The notes under the pieces are model-generated. The model was given only the letters and a program-made list of their open reading frames with translations, had not been told where the DNA came from and made no database searches. Positions 23,405 through 35,239 of a stretch of DNA of 64,000 nt are shown piece after piece. A program made the position numbers and the translations under genes. Numbering within the stretch: position 1 is the stretch's first letter; every line of letters starts with the position of its first letter. This stretch comes from Aldrovandia affinis (Eukaryota > Chordata > Actinopteri > Notacanthiformes > Halosauridae), in NCBI GenBank assembly GCA_029706075.1, contig JAINUG010000380.1, positions 385,117-449,116 of the forward strand, given 5' to 3'.

Positions 23405-23763
23405 CGTTGGGGATACTCTAGTGTGGGGGATGAGGAGGCCTACCTTGTCCGCAGACCCAGCTCAGATGCAGCAATCCACTGTGGGGTTGTCTGCAGATTT
23501 CACCCCCCGTCAAGGTCAAAGTTCATCACCAGCAACTCCCTCTGACTGCTACTGCCTCAAGCTGGCAGGGTGGAAGTTTCCCCTGCAAGACCAAGAGTAG
23601 ACTCTGCTAGTCAATAAGACACGGGGGAAAGTGTATTAAATCATTTAAACAAGGCGATGCTTGTCTGTTTCTTCTGGATGGAATAACCTGCTATGGAAAT
23701 GTGTGCCATGTGTGAAACAAGGCCTCTTCTACAAACAAAACAAACAAAACACTCAGTCGGGAA

Positions 23764-24003
23764 GTAATTATCTCTGGCCCTATCCCAGCCCGTAGGAGTG
23801 ACGAAGTCTACAGTAGACTCACGTCGCTAAATCGCTGGATGGCTAACTGGTGTACTGACAACGACTTGGGCTTCATAAACAATTGGCCCACTTTTTGGGG
23901 AAAGCCTGGCTTACTGAAGAGAGACGGACTCCATCCGAACTGGAGAGGTGCTCTTCTATTATCTAGAAATTTTTCCCGTAGTATAAATTCGCAAAATGTA
24001 TGA
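23764..24003 (+). pseudogene. L2 ORF1 C-terminal fragment, SGNH/GDSL-esterase-like
   Basis: The frame reads VIISGPIPARRSDEVYSRL, then NRWMANWCTDNDLGFINNW and LKRDGLHPNWRGALLLSRN, ending at TGA. The DGLHPN motif corresponds to the Asp-x-x-His block of SGNH hydrolases, a domain known in ORF1 of L2 and CR1 elements. Only the last 79 codons or so remain because the element is truncated at its 5' end. Confidence 0.75.
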
Positions 24004-24087
24004 CCTCTCAGAGCGCTAGCCAGGCAGCAGACTTCTGGTCCTAAACCACTGTCTGCTAGCTTCCAAAACCTGTGACTAGCTTAGCTA

Positions 24088-26908
24088 TTGAGACTGTGTC
24101 TGTCCCTCGTTTTGGAAATGGTTTTAGAAGTAAAAAGCTATCTGAGCACACTGGCTGTCGTGGCATTTGTGTACATAATCGTATTTATACCTGACCTGAT
24201 TAGTTTCACTGAAACCTGGCTTAGGCCTTACGAATACAGTGCACTTAATGAGGCATCCCCTGATGGTTATGCCAGCTGCCAAGCGCCGCGTCTGTCCGGT
24301 AGAGGCGGCGGTGTTGCTGTGATTTTTTCGACAAAATTTAGTTTTACACCTAAATGTGGGGATAAGTTCTCCTCTTTTGAATCGCTTGCTATGCTTTCTG
24401 GACGGTCAAAAGATCTAGTTACCTCAGTGCAATCCTTCCTCTTAATAACTATTTATAGACCACCTGGACCGTATACTGTCTTTATTTCTGAGTTTGCAGA
24501 GTTTTTATCGAGCTTGGCAACTATGGCAGATAAAGTTGTGATTGTCGGAGATTTCAACATACATGTTGATAATGACAGTGACCCTTTAGGACTGGCTTTT
24601 GCAGCTATTATTGACTCTGTTGGTTTTATTCTAAATATATCTGAACCAACCCACCGCCACAATCATACCTTAGATTTAGTCTTATCCTATGGTATCGATG
24701 TCGAGAATATCATTGTGTCTCCCCATAATCCTGTACTATCGGATCACTTTTTGATTACTTTTGAAATTCAGGTAAATATTCCTATTAAATCGGAACCTAG
24801 ATACTATTCCAGCTGCTCTATAAATTCATTGACGGCTTCAAAATTTATAAACTTACTTCCCGAATCCTTAGTATCAAGGCAGGACCCAAATAGCTTTTTG
24901 TCAATTGATCATCAAACAGATGCGCTAAATCACATTTTACGGAATACACTTGATGCGGTCGCACCCCTCAAGAGGAAAAAATGCAGTGAGAAGAAACTTG
25001 CACCCTGGTTTACTGACCATACCCGTGCCCTTAAACAAGTTTCCAGGAAATTAGAACGCAGATGGCGCTCTACCAATTTAGAGGTTTTTCGCTCTGCTTG
25101 GAAGGACAGCCTCATAGAATACAAGCACGCCCTTACTACAGCTAGGTCATCGTACTTCTCAAAATTAATTGACCAGAATAAAAACAACCCAAGATTTATA
25201 TTTAACACGGTAGCTAAACTGACAAAAAAACAGTCTTCAGTTTCCATCAGTTATCCTTCTAACTATAATTCCAATGACTTTATGAACTCGTTTACTGATA
25301 AGATTGAGACAATCAGAGAACAAATTATGAAAATGACTCCAATATCTAGCACTCCAACTCCCGAGATAGCACAGGGCTATCAGGAGCAGGGTTGCGTAGA
25401 GACCCTTGAGTTTTTCACTCCCTTGGATCTGGACAAATTCAGTAAACTGGTTATGTCCTCCAAATCATCTACATGTCTGTTAGACCCCATACCAACAAAG
25501 CTTATTAAAGAGCTTTTGCCTGTGCTAGGCCAGCCCATGTTAGATATCATAAATACATCCCTATTATTGGGTTGCATACCTAGGTCTTTAAAAGTGGCAG
25601 TAATCAAGCCTCTTCTAAAGAAACCAAATCTTGATCCTGTTAATCTGAAGAACTAATCTGCCCTTTTTGTCAAAAATTTTAGAGAAATCTGTAGCTCAAC
25701 AATTAACTGCTTTCCTAAAAACGAATAATCTGTATGAAACACTACAATCAGGTTTTAGACCAAACCATAGCACTGAGACAGCACTTATTAAAGTTGTAAA
25801 TGACTTACTGTTAGCATTGGACGCTGGTTGTGTTTCTATTCTAGTGCTCCTTGACATAAGTGCTGCTTTTGACACTACTGACCACCAGATTCTCCTTCAT
25901 AGGCTAGAAAACCTGGTTGGTTTGCGTGGACGGGCACTCTCATGGTTTAAATCATACTTATTAGACCGGTTTCAATTTGTGCAATTAGATCAAGAGTTAT
26001 CTGACTACTCTCAGGTTAAATATGGTATTCCACAAGGCTCAGTGCTGGGACCATTACAGTAATTATACTTGCTACCACTGGGTAATGTTATTCGTAAACA
26101 TGGTGTGAATTTCCATTGCTATGCAGATGATACACAGCTGTACATATCAATGAAACCAGGTGAAACACTTAAACTCACTCAATTAGAGGCTTGTATCTCT
26201 GATATAAAGAACTGGATGACAGTACATTTCCTGCTTTTAAATTCAGATAAAACAGAGATGATGGTTTTGGGCCCCAAAAAATTAAGGAACAAGTTGGATC
26301 TGCAGTTAAATGCAGGTGATTGCATAGTTACATCAAGTCTTATGGTTAAGAACCTTGGTTTTATTATTGATCAGGACCTTACATTTGACACTCATATTAA
26401 AAACACTTCCAGAGTAGCTTTCTTTCACCTAAGAAACATAGCTAAAATTCGGCACATTCTGTCATTAGAGGATGCTAAAACCTTGTTGCATGCTTTTGCC
26501 GCATCGAGGCTAGACTATTGTAATGCCTTATTATCCGGCTCCTTTAGTAGCTCTCTAAAGAGTCTTCAACTAGTACAGAATACAGCAGCACGTATTTTGA
26601 CTAGATCCAAAAAGTATGAGCACATTACTCCAGTGTTAGCATCACTACATTGGCTTCCTATTAAATATCGGGCTGATTATAAAGTACTGTTGCTAACTTT
26701 TAAAGCAGTAAACGGACTTGCACCTTTATATCTGACCGAAATGATTGCCCCCTATAAACCGACACGACTGCTTCGTTCACAAGAAGCCGGCCATCTATTT
26801 CTCCCTAGAATTTTGAAAAGCACAGCTGGTGGTAGAGCCTTCTCTTTTAGAGCTCCTCTGTTGTGGAATGGTTTACCAAGGCATGTTAGGGATTCGGACA
26901 CAGTTTAA
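24088..26908 (+). pseudogene. L2 ORF2 polyprotein (APE endonuclease plus reverse transcriptase), broken
   Basis: ORF2 copies the element into DNA. The endonuclease part has FTETWL, GRGGGVAVIF, VVIVGDFNIHVD and LSDHFL (24190-24765). The reverse transcriptase follows: LDPIPTKLIKELLP, LQSGFRPNHSTETALIK, VLLDISAAFDTTDHQILLHRL, YGIPQGSVLGPL and [12 protein letters not shown] (the catalytic YADD near 26120). Two breaks are seen: a small deletion with a stop at about 25654, and a stop plus loss near 26060. The N-terminus is damaged too. The C-terminal region ends [15 protein letters not shown]. Confidence 0.9.
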
Positions 26909-27639
26909 ATTTTTAAGTGTAGATTAAAAACATATCTTTTCAGCCTAGCCTACTGCCAAACATAGTCTAGGTGGAGAGATGGAGAAGGCCGTGCCCTAGT
27001 GTCTTATGGAGTGAGAAACTTTCCATACTGTCACCTCCTCAATGTGTTACCACCACTGTTATGCTGGTTATCCTTGATCAGGTGTGGATTGTTTGGAACT
27101 CTCTCATGGCTGCGTGTTTTCTCTGTCCCTCTCCTAATAGGTATGCTGCCATAGCTTACACCTGTTGGGGCTATCTGTATAGTTCCTATGCTTGTGCTCC
27201 CCTGCTCTTACATAATGCTACTGGCTATAGCACTGCTTTTTCTGACTGCATGCTCTCTTCTCTGCCTCGGCCTCTGACTCGGGGGCACCTGCCCCCGAGC
27301 CCTAGATCCTGCGAGAAGTGTGAGCCTAACTCAGGAGGGGCAAAGTCCTTCAGCCCTGAGCCACCTTGGACTGACCATGACATGGTCTTTTTTTGGACAT
27401 ACCCTGTGCCGGCCAGAAGAGGATGGGCTCCCCCCCTTTTTAGTCTGGTTCCTCCCAACCAAGGGAGTTTTTCCTTGCCACTGTTGCCGTTAGGCTTGCT
27501 TTTGGGGGGGTCTAGGCCTGGGTTCCCCCTCTGTTAAGCGTTTTGTGACAATTCTATTGTGAAAAGCGCTATACAAATAAACTTGATTTGATTTGATTCT
27601 ACAGCAGATAACTGCAACAAGGGGTGTGTTACTGCTCAC

Positions 27640-28440
27640 CTGCTCATTTTGGGTACCGGACTGTTCTCTGAAATGCCCGAGGAAGGGAAGTTCGCCAAAA
27701 CGTTATCCACAGCACAATCCTTTTGATCAGATCACCAATTTATTCATACAAGTTAGCTAGCTGATGTTAACGTCCCAAATAATAATAGCTAACTTCGTTA
27801 TCTAGCTAGCTGTGATAAGCCCATAACATCACATGATGACGCTGGGTCCATTAGCTACCTGTTGCTGTACAGAATTGACGGTCGAGACTATTTTTCTTAG
27901 AAATAGTTTCAGCAACCTAGCGTTATCCAATTTACCGGTAGCCATCTACTGTTACATACTTAGCCACATTAGCTAACTGCTAGCTAGATAGCGAGCTAAT
28001 ATCTTCAGACTGACTAATGTGTCTGTGAGTTCTTAAATGGCGCAAAATAATTTGGCGTGGTGTTCGCGGCATCTTTTATGGTTGTGCCACAGGTTTTGCA
28101 GCGAGTAACCCTTTAATCACCGTTGTCGATGTTATTAAACTCAGTGTAGCCAAATGCTACGACGAACGGAGGAGTTGTCATCCTTGTTCTTGTCACTTAG
28201 CATTCGGCAGCTACCCATCACGACCATAGACTCAAACTGTCTCTCTGTTCGCTCGCTGTGAGGCGAGGTGATGTCAGCGGAGACAGAGTCCGCCCATGAC
28301 AAGGCTCAATCAAACCAGAGAATTGGGATGCGTGTTACAAAAAAAATGCTCAGTTTGAGCCATTTGTTCATTGTAGCAATGTCCACAAGCCCAACTCTGG
28401 TGTGTATAGTAGTGAACCGAGGGGCCAAGTGAGGTATGTG
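27640..28440. other. Unassigned sequence between L2 and ZMYM-like relic
   Basis: Contains repeated GCTAGCTA-type words (27750-27990), common in fish repeats. I see no intact frame. The part near 28040-28400 may be the 5' end of the ZMYM-like relic that follows. Confidence 0.3.
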
Positions 28441-28445
28441 GCACG

Positions 28446-29090
28446 ATGCCGCCACCTGATGGAGCCATAGGATCCTTTACAGGAGCACAGCTGATTTTAA
28501 TGCTCACCAGTCAGGCAGCGAGAGCCGTTAATGCCAGTTGGTATCAGTCCCGACCGTGGCTGGAGTACTCTGTCAAAGGCGATGCGTGCTTTTGTTTCAC
28601 TTGTCGGGTTTTCGGGATCGCACATGAAAAAGATTCTGTCTTTATCAATCGAGGTTTAAATAACTGGAAAATGGCATGGCATCTAGTCAGTGTCACACAC
28701 TAGCTGCAGCTGCATGGGCAGAATTTACACAGAGACACACAACAGGGGAAAGGATTTTGTCCTTGTTGGGGAATACTCGGGTCGAAAAGAACAGGTGCTA
28801 TGTACAATGCATCAGTGAAGTCGTGCAGTTTCTTGTTGTCATTGAACTCCCTCTCCGTGGCACTACTGAAAGTACCACTGATGATGTATCCGCTGGTATT
28901 TTTGCTCTTTGAGTACTCTTTAGCTAAGGGTGCCAAACTAGCAGAGATCACCAAGAATATGCCACTAAATGCAAAGTACACTTCTAAAGGTGTGCAAAAT
29001 GAAGTGATCGATACACTGTGTATGATATTGCTGAGAGAAATCAAAGCAAAATATGAGCAGACAGATTCGACTGGGTTTTGCATCAAAAGT
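28446..29090 (+). pseudogene. ZMYM1/hAT-like (TTF-type zinc finger) relic
   Basis: Frames read WYQSRPWLEYSVKGDACFCFTCRVFG, then GLNNWKMAWHL, then GERILSLLGNTRVEKNRCYV and LAEITKNMPLNAKYTSKGVQ NEVIDTL. This order (TTF-type zinc finger, then the N-terminal part of a hAT-like catalytic region) is that of ZMYM1-like proteins derived from hAT transposons. At least two frameshifts are present, and a SINE stands at its end (29098). No catalytic core remains. Confidence 0.6.
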
Positions 29091-29097
29091 GATATAG

Positions 29098-29320
29098 GGT
29101 GGCAGTGTAGTGTAATGGTTAGGGAACTGGGTTTGTGACTCAGAGGTTGCTGGTTCGACTCCCAGGTGGGGGCACTGCCGTTGTACCCATGAGCAAGGTA
29201 CTTAACCTGAATTGCATCAATAAAATATCCAGCTGTATAAATGGAGTGTATGTAAACTGTGTAAGTCGCTCTGGATAAGTGTCTGCTAAATGCTTAAAAA
29301 TGTAAAACAAAGTGTAAATG
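29098..29320 (+). mobile_element. tRNA-derived SINE with LINE-type 3' tail
   Basis: The head has box A (TAGTGTAATGGTTAGGGAAC) and box B (GGTTCGACTCC). The 3' end AAGTCGCTCTGGATAAGTGT plus CTGCTAAATGC is the tail also found on the LINE fragments at 47371-47860, 36425-36645 and 62253-62366. Target duplication GATATAG at 29091-29097 and 29321-29327. Confidence 0.9.
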
Positions 29321-29329
29321 GATATAGGC

Positions 29330-30200
29330 TGCAGTGGAAATGAAAATTAAGAACAGAGTCATATGAAATCATGAAGGCTGGAAGGCATGCACAGAAAACA
29401 AGTTGCTAAAGCAGTCATTTGACTCGGGAGTTCATCTAACTTTTTTTTGATGTGACAATTATTTTACTAACAACTCAGAGGATTATTGGGAGAGACATCT
29501 ATTATGATTAACTTGCTCATTTGATCACCTAGTTTTCTCAAAAGATACACTTAGAATTGTATGCATTGTCTTGCATAATGACATGCAGTTTTGTCATATG
29601 CATTGCTTTCATTACCCTTAAAGATGACAGACATTCTAAATCAAATGCATGAGCCCCTTCCCTGTAACAAGTCACGTCTTCTTCAGACGAAGTCATTCTA
29701 CCGCCCGCTCACCCACACAACACAAGCTGGAACCGGCCCAGTGTTCCAGTGAAGATAAAGCTTATATCATAAAATATGTTCTATCTTTGAGTGAACCCTG
29801 AACATTAATCTCGTAGGTGTGTCTCAGGCGTGGCAACAGTGGGACTGCTTTTGTTGGAGTGGGGGCCAGATCAAGCGCATAAACTGGGAGAGCGACGCGC
29901 TGATCAGATGGAGAACTAACACCGCATGATTCTTGAACATCTATGGAGATTATATCTGCAGTTTGAGTATCCAGCAAAAGTGAAATTAATTTGAAGACTT
30001 TCATCAGAAGCTGTTACAGGCGTGTCACAGGTACTGTACAGGTGTCTTAACGTGAACGGGAGAACGGTGCTCACTATAAGACTGATTTAGTTACAGTGGA
30101 GGCCGTGTACAATTATTTCAAAGGGTGATATTTTTGAGAAAGTAGAGACTTGGATCACGTGACTAACAAAATAGCAGAATACACGAAGAGCAAAAGCAGT
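29330..30200. other. Region upstream of TRIM gene B
   Basis: No gene recognised. The last part before 30470 shows patches like the gene A upstream region, so it probably includes the promoter of gene B. Confidence 0.35.
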
Positions 30201-30224
30201 TGGAGTAAAATAGTCAGTGGGGTT

Positions 30225-30345
30225 CAACTAAACTGTGGACTTTGATCAGAAGCCATTACAGGCCCATATCAGTGTAATTGAGAAGGGGTGAAGTCTGGAT
30301 TTTCTCTCCTGGGAGAGGAGCTCCTCTGATCCGTGAGGAGGATTT
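30225..30345 (+). repeat. Decayed duplicate of the TRIM exon 1 leader
   Basis: TTTTCTCTCCTGGGAGAGGA at about 30300-30320, and GATCAGAAGCCATTACAGGC before it, resemble the gene A leader and RING start (8540-8620). They lie about 180 bp before the true exon 1 of gene B. It looks like a worn tandem copy of the leader and first codons. Confidence 0.45.
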
Positions 30346-30403
30346 GAGTTGTTTTTAGGACCCTTTTTTTTTTTTTTACTGCATTTTGAGTAACAGCAGT
30401 AAT

Positions 30404-30420
30404 TAAAAGTGAAACTAAAC
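30404..30420 (+). promoter_or_regulatory. IRF/ISRE-like motif upstream of gene B
   Basis: AAAAGTGAAACTAAAC lies about 50-65 bp before the start codon, at the same place as the motif before gene A. It keeps AANNGAAA and loses the second GAA. Confidence 0.4.
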
Positions 30421-30469
30421 CACCATTTTAGTAGACTGCATTACTGAGCTCAAAACCGACTGAGACAGA

Positions 30470-33400
30470 ATGGCGGGCAAATTTTCTCACCTGCAAGTGG
30501 AGCTTTCCTGTCCTGTGTGCAAGGAAATCTTCACGGATCCTGTTGTCCTGGAGTGCAGCCACAGCCTCTGTAAAGCCTGTCTGCAGAAGTACTGGGAACA
30601 GAAGGGATCTCAGGAGTGCCCAGTTTGCAGGAAAATATCTTCTATGGACATCTTTCAACCTAACCTGTCTCTGAGGAATACCTGTGAGGCGTTCTTAAAG
30701 GATAGAAGTCTGAGAGCTACAGCAGGATCTAAAGAGCTCTGCAGACTGCACAATGAGAAACTCAATCTCTTCTGTTTGGAGGATCAAGCCCTCATCTGTG
30801 TTATCTGCCACACTTCAAAAAAACATAAAAACCACAAAGTGCTCCCAGTTCAGGAGGCATCAGAAGAGTATAAGGTAATTCCCTGATAAGACAACAGTTT
30901 TTCTTAATTAAATTATTTATTACATGTAATAAATATCAAATTGACTTTTTATATTTGAACAGTTTTAGTTCTAAATTTTTTGTTTTATCAATACGTTTCA
31001 TTTATAGGACATATCATAATTATGATGACATATTTTTTCATCCTTAAAGGAGAGAAGTCTCTCTACAGCAGGATCTGAAGAGCTCTGCAGTCTGCACAAT
31101 GAGGAACTCAAACTCTTCTGTTTGGAGGATCAAACCCTCATCTGTGTTACCTGCCACACTTCAGAAAAACATGAAAACCACAAACTGCAACCAGTTCAGG
31201 AGGCAGCAGAAGAGTATAGGGTAATTCAATGATAACCAAATTCAGAGGGTTGTTTTCTTTTACATCAAATTCTTTATTGCGTGTAATCAGTATTGTTACG
31301 CACCCATAAAAAAGCCCGCACTCCAATAGCCGGGTGGTGAACCAAACGGGACACGACAAACAAATATTCCTCCGAGTCAATGAGTTACAGGATTTATTTA
31401 TGACACAGGACAGATAGTGGACATACTCACATGACAACGAAGGGATATAATACAAATCAATAATACAGTGTGATTAAGCCCTAGCAGTAGAAAGAATAGG
31501 TTCTAAACTTCCTCCCGATGCAGATCAAAAAAAGGGCGTTCTCTTCCGCAGACTGCTTCCCCTACTCTACGCTTCCCTAGCTATCAAAAGTGCTTAAGAA
31601 AAATACACAGGGAGAAACGGACAAACAAGTAAGGGAAAAAAAAGTATTTGCAAAAGTGTTTTCCAAAAAGGTGCAGCTGAATGGCATGAAGTCAAAAACA
31701 GGAAAAAGCCTCTTTAAAAAAATGTAGCTCCACTTGCCGTTTAAGAATCTCAGAGAAGTCCAATTTTGGCCAACCAACAGTATCAAATTTTGTATGTTTT
31801 ACAATTCTCAGTTGTAATATTCCAATTTCATCACTTTTGCCAAATCTGAATCCGTCTTAATTTATAGGACATATCATAATTATGATAACATATTTTTTCA
31901 TCCCTATCACTAATTAGTTTAGTTTTTATCATTAAAGCATCCAAGGCTTTTCAATTTTATAGCAGAAAATTGTTCAATTGTCTGTAAATTGATGCTAAAC
32001 ACTTATTTTTATAAAAATTTTCTCCCAATATGGTGGCCAATTGTACCCTCTATTTCCTCAATTCGGGACAAGCTAATACCCCAAGGCCGGCAATGATCCG
32101 CCTCCTACGAGAAGGAACTCGCCCACCTGTCTTACAGGGATGCCCTTCGTGCTTCTGGACGAGCTCGTGCCGGCTGTCCCTCCCCTCTCCCTCTGGGGCG
32201 GACAGCCAATCGCTGCCACCGAGCGGGGCTCCTGGCCAGAGCAACCTGCTCTCTGGATGAGTGTTCTGACCGTTACACCATCCGAGACCCTCAACACTTA
32301 TTTTTAAAACTAAATAATAATAACACTTTAATTAATAATTAAAGAAGCTAAATTAGTGCTGTAATTTTGTGCAGTTGTACCTTTTTACCTGCCGTGTTCT
32401 GTCAGAGAGGTGGTACACTGTGTGTTAGAGACCACATTGTTGCTCACCTGTCCTGCCCCACACTCACCACCAGAGGGCAGCTTAGTCTGAGCTTTCTACT
32501 GGTTTAAATTTGACTGTACATTTATGTAATCTGAGTTCAGCATACAATTGTTACAAATTCTAAACAAGTGCTTTTCACTGTGGGTGTAAGTTTGATAAAA
32601 ACATGGGAAATGGTAATATGCAAGCAAATGTTCTTCACTGGAGGTGTTTCATTAGATTAGACCTGCAGGGGGCACAAGTGAGCATCAACCACAGGGGGCG
32701 CAGGTGCAGAGGTCATTAAGGCCAATAAGGGGCGCTGTAGATCCCTCATTTCTCTAAGGAACACAGACCCCAGCAGTGAGTCTTAATCAGACACACAAGC
32801 TGGGACCTGAGTCTCCATTCTGGCTCTCCTCTGTCTGAGCAGGGGCTCTTGTGCTGTCTGTGCAGGCAGTGAAGTTTATGGTCGTTGTCTTCCCTCAGTA
32901 AAGTGTGGACTCATTTCATTCCAGGAGAAACTCAGGGCTGCACTGGCACCACTGCAGGAGAAGGTGAAAGCCTTTAAGGAAGTGAAACTAATCTGTAATC
33001 ACATCAAGGTACTGAACCAATGCTTTTAAATCATAGTGTTGAAAATGCAGCATTGGATTGTGCTGAAATGATGGTGAATAATATTAATTCCAGAGCCAGG
33101 CCCAGCACACCGAAAGGCAGATAAGGATGGAGTTTGAGAAACTTCATCAGTTCCTAAAAGATGAAGAGGCAGCCAGGATAGCTGCACTGAGGGAGGAAGA
33201 GGAGCAGAAGAGTCAGATGATGAAGGAGAAGATTGAGAAGATGACAGAAGAGATATCCTCCCTTTCAGAACAAATCAGAGCCATAGAACAGGAGCTGGGA
33301 GCTGAAGACGTCTCATTCCTGCAGGTAAGACCTGTTCACTCTGGCTGTAGGAATCATTATAAACAGGCATCATTGTTAACACACATGAATTGATTTCATA

Positions 33401-35239
33401 CATTATTCTTTAATCCATACTGTATATTCATGTATATTTTCAAATCAAATTACTAAGATCTTTATAAAGGAGTATATTTCCATTAAAATTGTGCTTTCCT
33501 ATTTTCAGGTTTAGAACATTTTGATGCTAACTTTTAGAAGTACATTTTGATTGTCATATTTCCAGATGAATCATATTTATCAATCAACAGTCAGATATTA
33601 TTATGGTTATTAACACAATATTAATGGATTGAGTACAGTAATAAAAATTCACTCTCTATATTTCAGAGCTACAAGGATACAGTGAAAAGGTCTGTAAACT
33701 CCAAAACATGTCTCTGTCTCATCAGGTTAAAAATCTAAAATAGAACACTACAATGCTAATAAACTATCAATGACATATATCAACTAATATGGATGTCTTC
33801 TCACAGAAAAATGCTCAATTTCATTCAAACTGAAAAGACAAATGGGGAATGGGGAAATAAATACATATAATAAATACATTTCCCTCTAAATATTATATTT
33901 ATAAATATATTTAGAGGGAACCTTATAAAATATGTAATCAATGATTCAATGTATAAATGCTCCTGTGAATGTGTGTCCCTCAGTGGGGTCGGGCTGCTTC
34001 ATATCTGGCAGCCAGTGGGGCTGTGTGGCACAACGCTGGGAGGAATGGAGCCATTTTACTTATAGAATGAAGATCTCATGTTGGTGCTGATAATCTTCTA
34101 TTGTAATGAACCTGACCCCACAGCACAAGTGACTCCTGAATATTATTGCAGAGCCCAGTGCACACTGCAGGATCCAGAGGTCTCAGGAGCGCTGGTTGAT
34201 GTGGCCAAGCACCTGGGCAATCTGAAGTACAGAGTGCGGGAGAAGATGCTGGGGACTGTTCAATACAGTGAGTACTGGGGGCAGGGAGTTCCACATTCTC
34301 ACTGTACAGAGAGAATCTTCAGCATCCTCCAAGTCAGAGTCATATTGGGCCTGTCTGTGTAAGAGTCCTGGAGTGGAGAGAGTCCTTAATCTCACTGGTG
34401 CTCATAATAAGATGCTGCTTTAAGAGTGATTACTGTATTTAAGGGGAAGGGGAGGAGCTACACAAATACTGACAGGCTTTGTTCCTTCTTCCAGTGATTA
34501 TATCACTTTTGAAGTCATATTAAATATTGCTAGCTTTTCATCCTGGCATTTCTTTCACACATGAATTTGGTATTATAATGGTTATTTTTCTGACAACCCA
34601 GTTTATATAAATAGGAGTCCATTGTGTGTGACAGTATCCGACAGTATACAGATCAGTGCTGATGTCTCATTCTCTGCACCTTCAGCTCCTGTGACTCTGG
34701 ACCCAAACACAGCACATCCCAATCTCTCCCTGTCTGAGGATCTGACCAGTGTGAGCTGGAGACAGGAGAGACAACAGGTTCCTGATAATTTAGAGAGGTT
34801 TGATCAGTGGGAATGTGTGCTGGGCTCTGAGGGATTCAGCTCAGGGAGACACTGCTGGGATGCTGAAGTGGGGGATATCCGTTGCTGGATGGTGGGTGTG
34901 GTTAAAGAGTCCTTCAGTAGGAAAGGGGACTTTGCTCTGATCCCAGCAGGAGGAATGTGGTGTATATCACAGGTCAATCAGCAATACAAAGCCATGACCT
35001 CCCCAATTACAAGCCTCACTGTGAAGAGGAAACCCCAGAGGATCAGAGTGCAGCTGGACTGGGACAGGGGGGAGCTGTCCTTCTCTGACCCCAGTGACAA
35101 CACTCATCTCTACACTTTTAAACACTCGTTCACTGAGAGGGTGTTTCCATTCTTCGGCTTTGGCAGGCTGTGGATAAGTTGGCACTCCCCTTCTCCTCTC
35201 CAGATCTGTCCACTGAAGGTGTCTCTAACACTGGCATAG
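30470..35239 (+). CDS. TRIM gene B: TRIM35/A33/NF7-like E3 ubiquitin ligase
   Basis: Paralogue of gene A with the same RING, B-box 2, coiled coil and PRY-SPRY order. Exons: 30470-30874, 32925-33008, 33094-33324, 33667-33689, 34152-34267 and 34686-35239, about 470 aa, phases consistent. RING Cys/His are all kept ([17 protein letters not shown]); B-box CRLH to HKNH is intact. Exon 2 is 12 nt shorter than in gene A (the QTAE codons lost) and exon 5 lacks one codon. An additional phase-0 exon at 31050-31220 would add a second B-box (about 527 aa). PRY-SPRY has [21 protein letters not shown] and [17 protein letters not shown]. From 30983 on, the gene lies in the left arm of the large inverted duplication and is near-identical to gene C. 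Confidence 0.9.
31050..31220 (+). CDS. Extra B-box 2 exon of gene B (duplicated cassette)
   Basis: 57 codons, [20 protein letters not shown] to VQEAAEEYR, flanked by an acceptor (CCTTAAAG after a T-rich tract) and a GTAATT donor. Both borders are phase 0. All zinc ligands are present (CSLH, FC, D, CVTC, HENH). It repeats the C-terminal 57 residues of exon 1, so splicing it in would give two B-boxes in a row. The acceptor corresponds to coding sequence inside exon 1, showing how the cassette arose. Use in transcripts cannot be seen from DNA. Confidence 0.65.
31294..31779 (-). mobile_element. Solo LTR in gene B intron (left arm)
   Basis: About 486 bp, starting TGTTACGC and ending CCAACCAACA on +, with the target duplication GTAT at 31290-31293 and 31780-31783. 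The AATAAA orientation suggests the LTR reads leftward. The mirrored copy is at 61164-61647. No internal element. Confidence 0.75.
32020..32300 (-). mobile_element. tRNA-derived SINE, family 2 (left arm)
   Basis: On the minus strand: a GGATGGTGTAACGGTCAGAA head, then a GATTGGCTGTCCGCCCCAGA core and an AGAGGGTACAATTGGCCACC end. The same family occurs at 60716-60960 (mirror), 35790-36098, 56868-57178 and 62683-63045. It lies in intron 1 of gene B. Confidence 0.7.

Larger units (their letters stand above)
23734..27596 (+). mobile_element. L2/Maui-clade non-LTR retrotransposon, 5'-truncated
   Basis: The element starts inside ORF1, carries a broken ORF2 and ends with a 3' untranslated region and the tail GCTATACAAATAAACTTGAT plus TTGAT repeats. 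It is flanked by the 7-bp target duplication TTCTACA (23727-23733 and 27597-27603). The single empty site is seen at about 5254-5260 in the paralogous repeat. The start is preceded by an A/C-rich stretch (AACAAAACAAACAAAAC). Confidence 0.9.

Noticed and set aside
26971..27537. 188-codon frame after the L2 ORF2
   Set aside because: It is the L2 3' untranslated region; the same sequence in reverse at 11688-11960 also gives a frame by chance.
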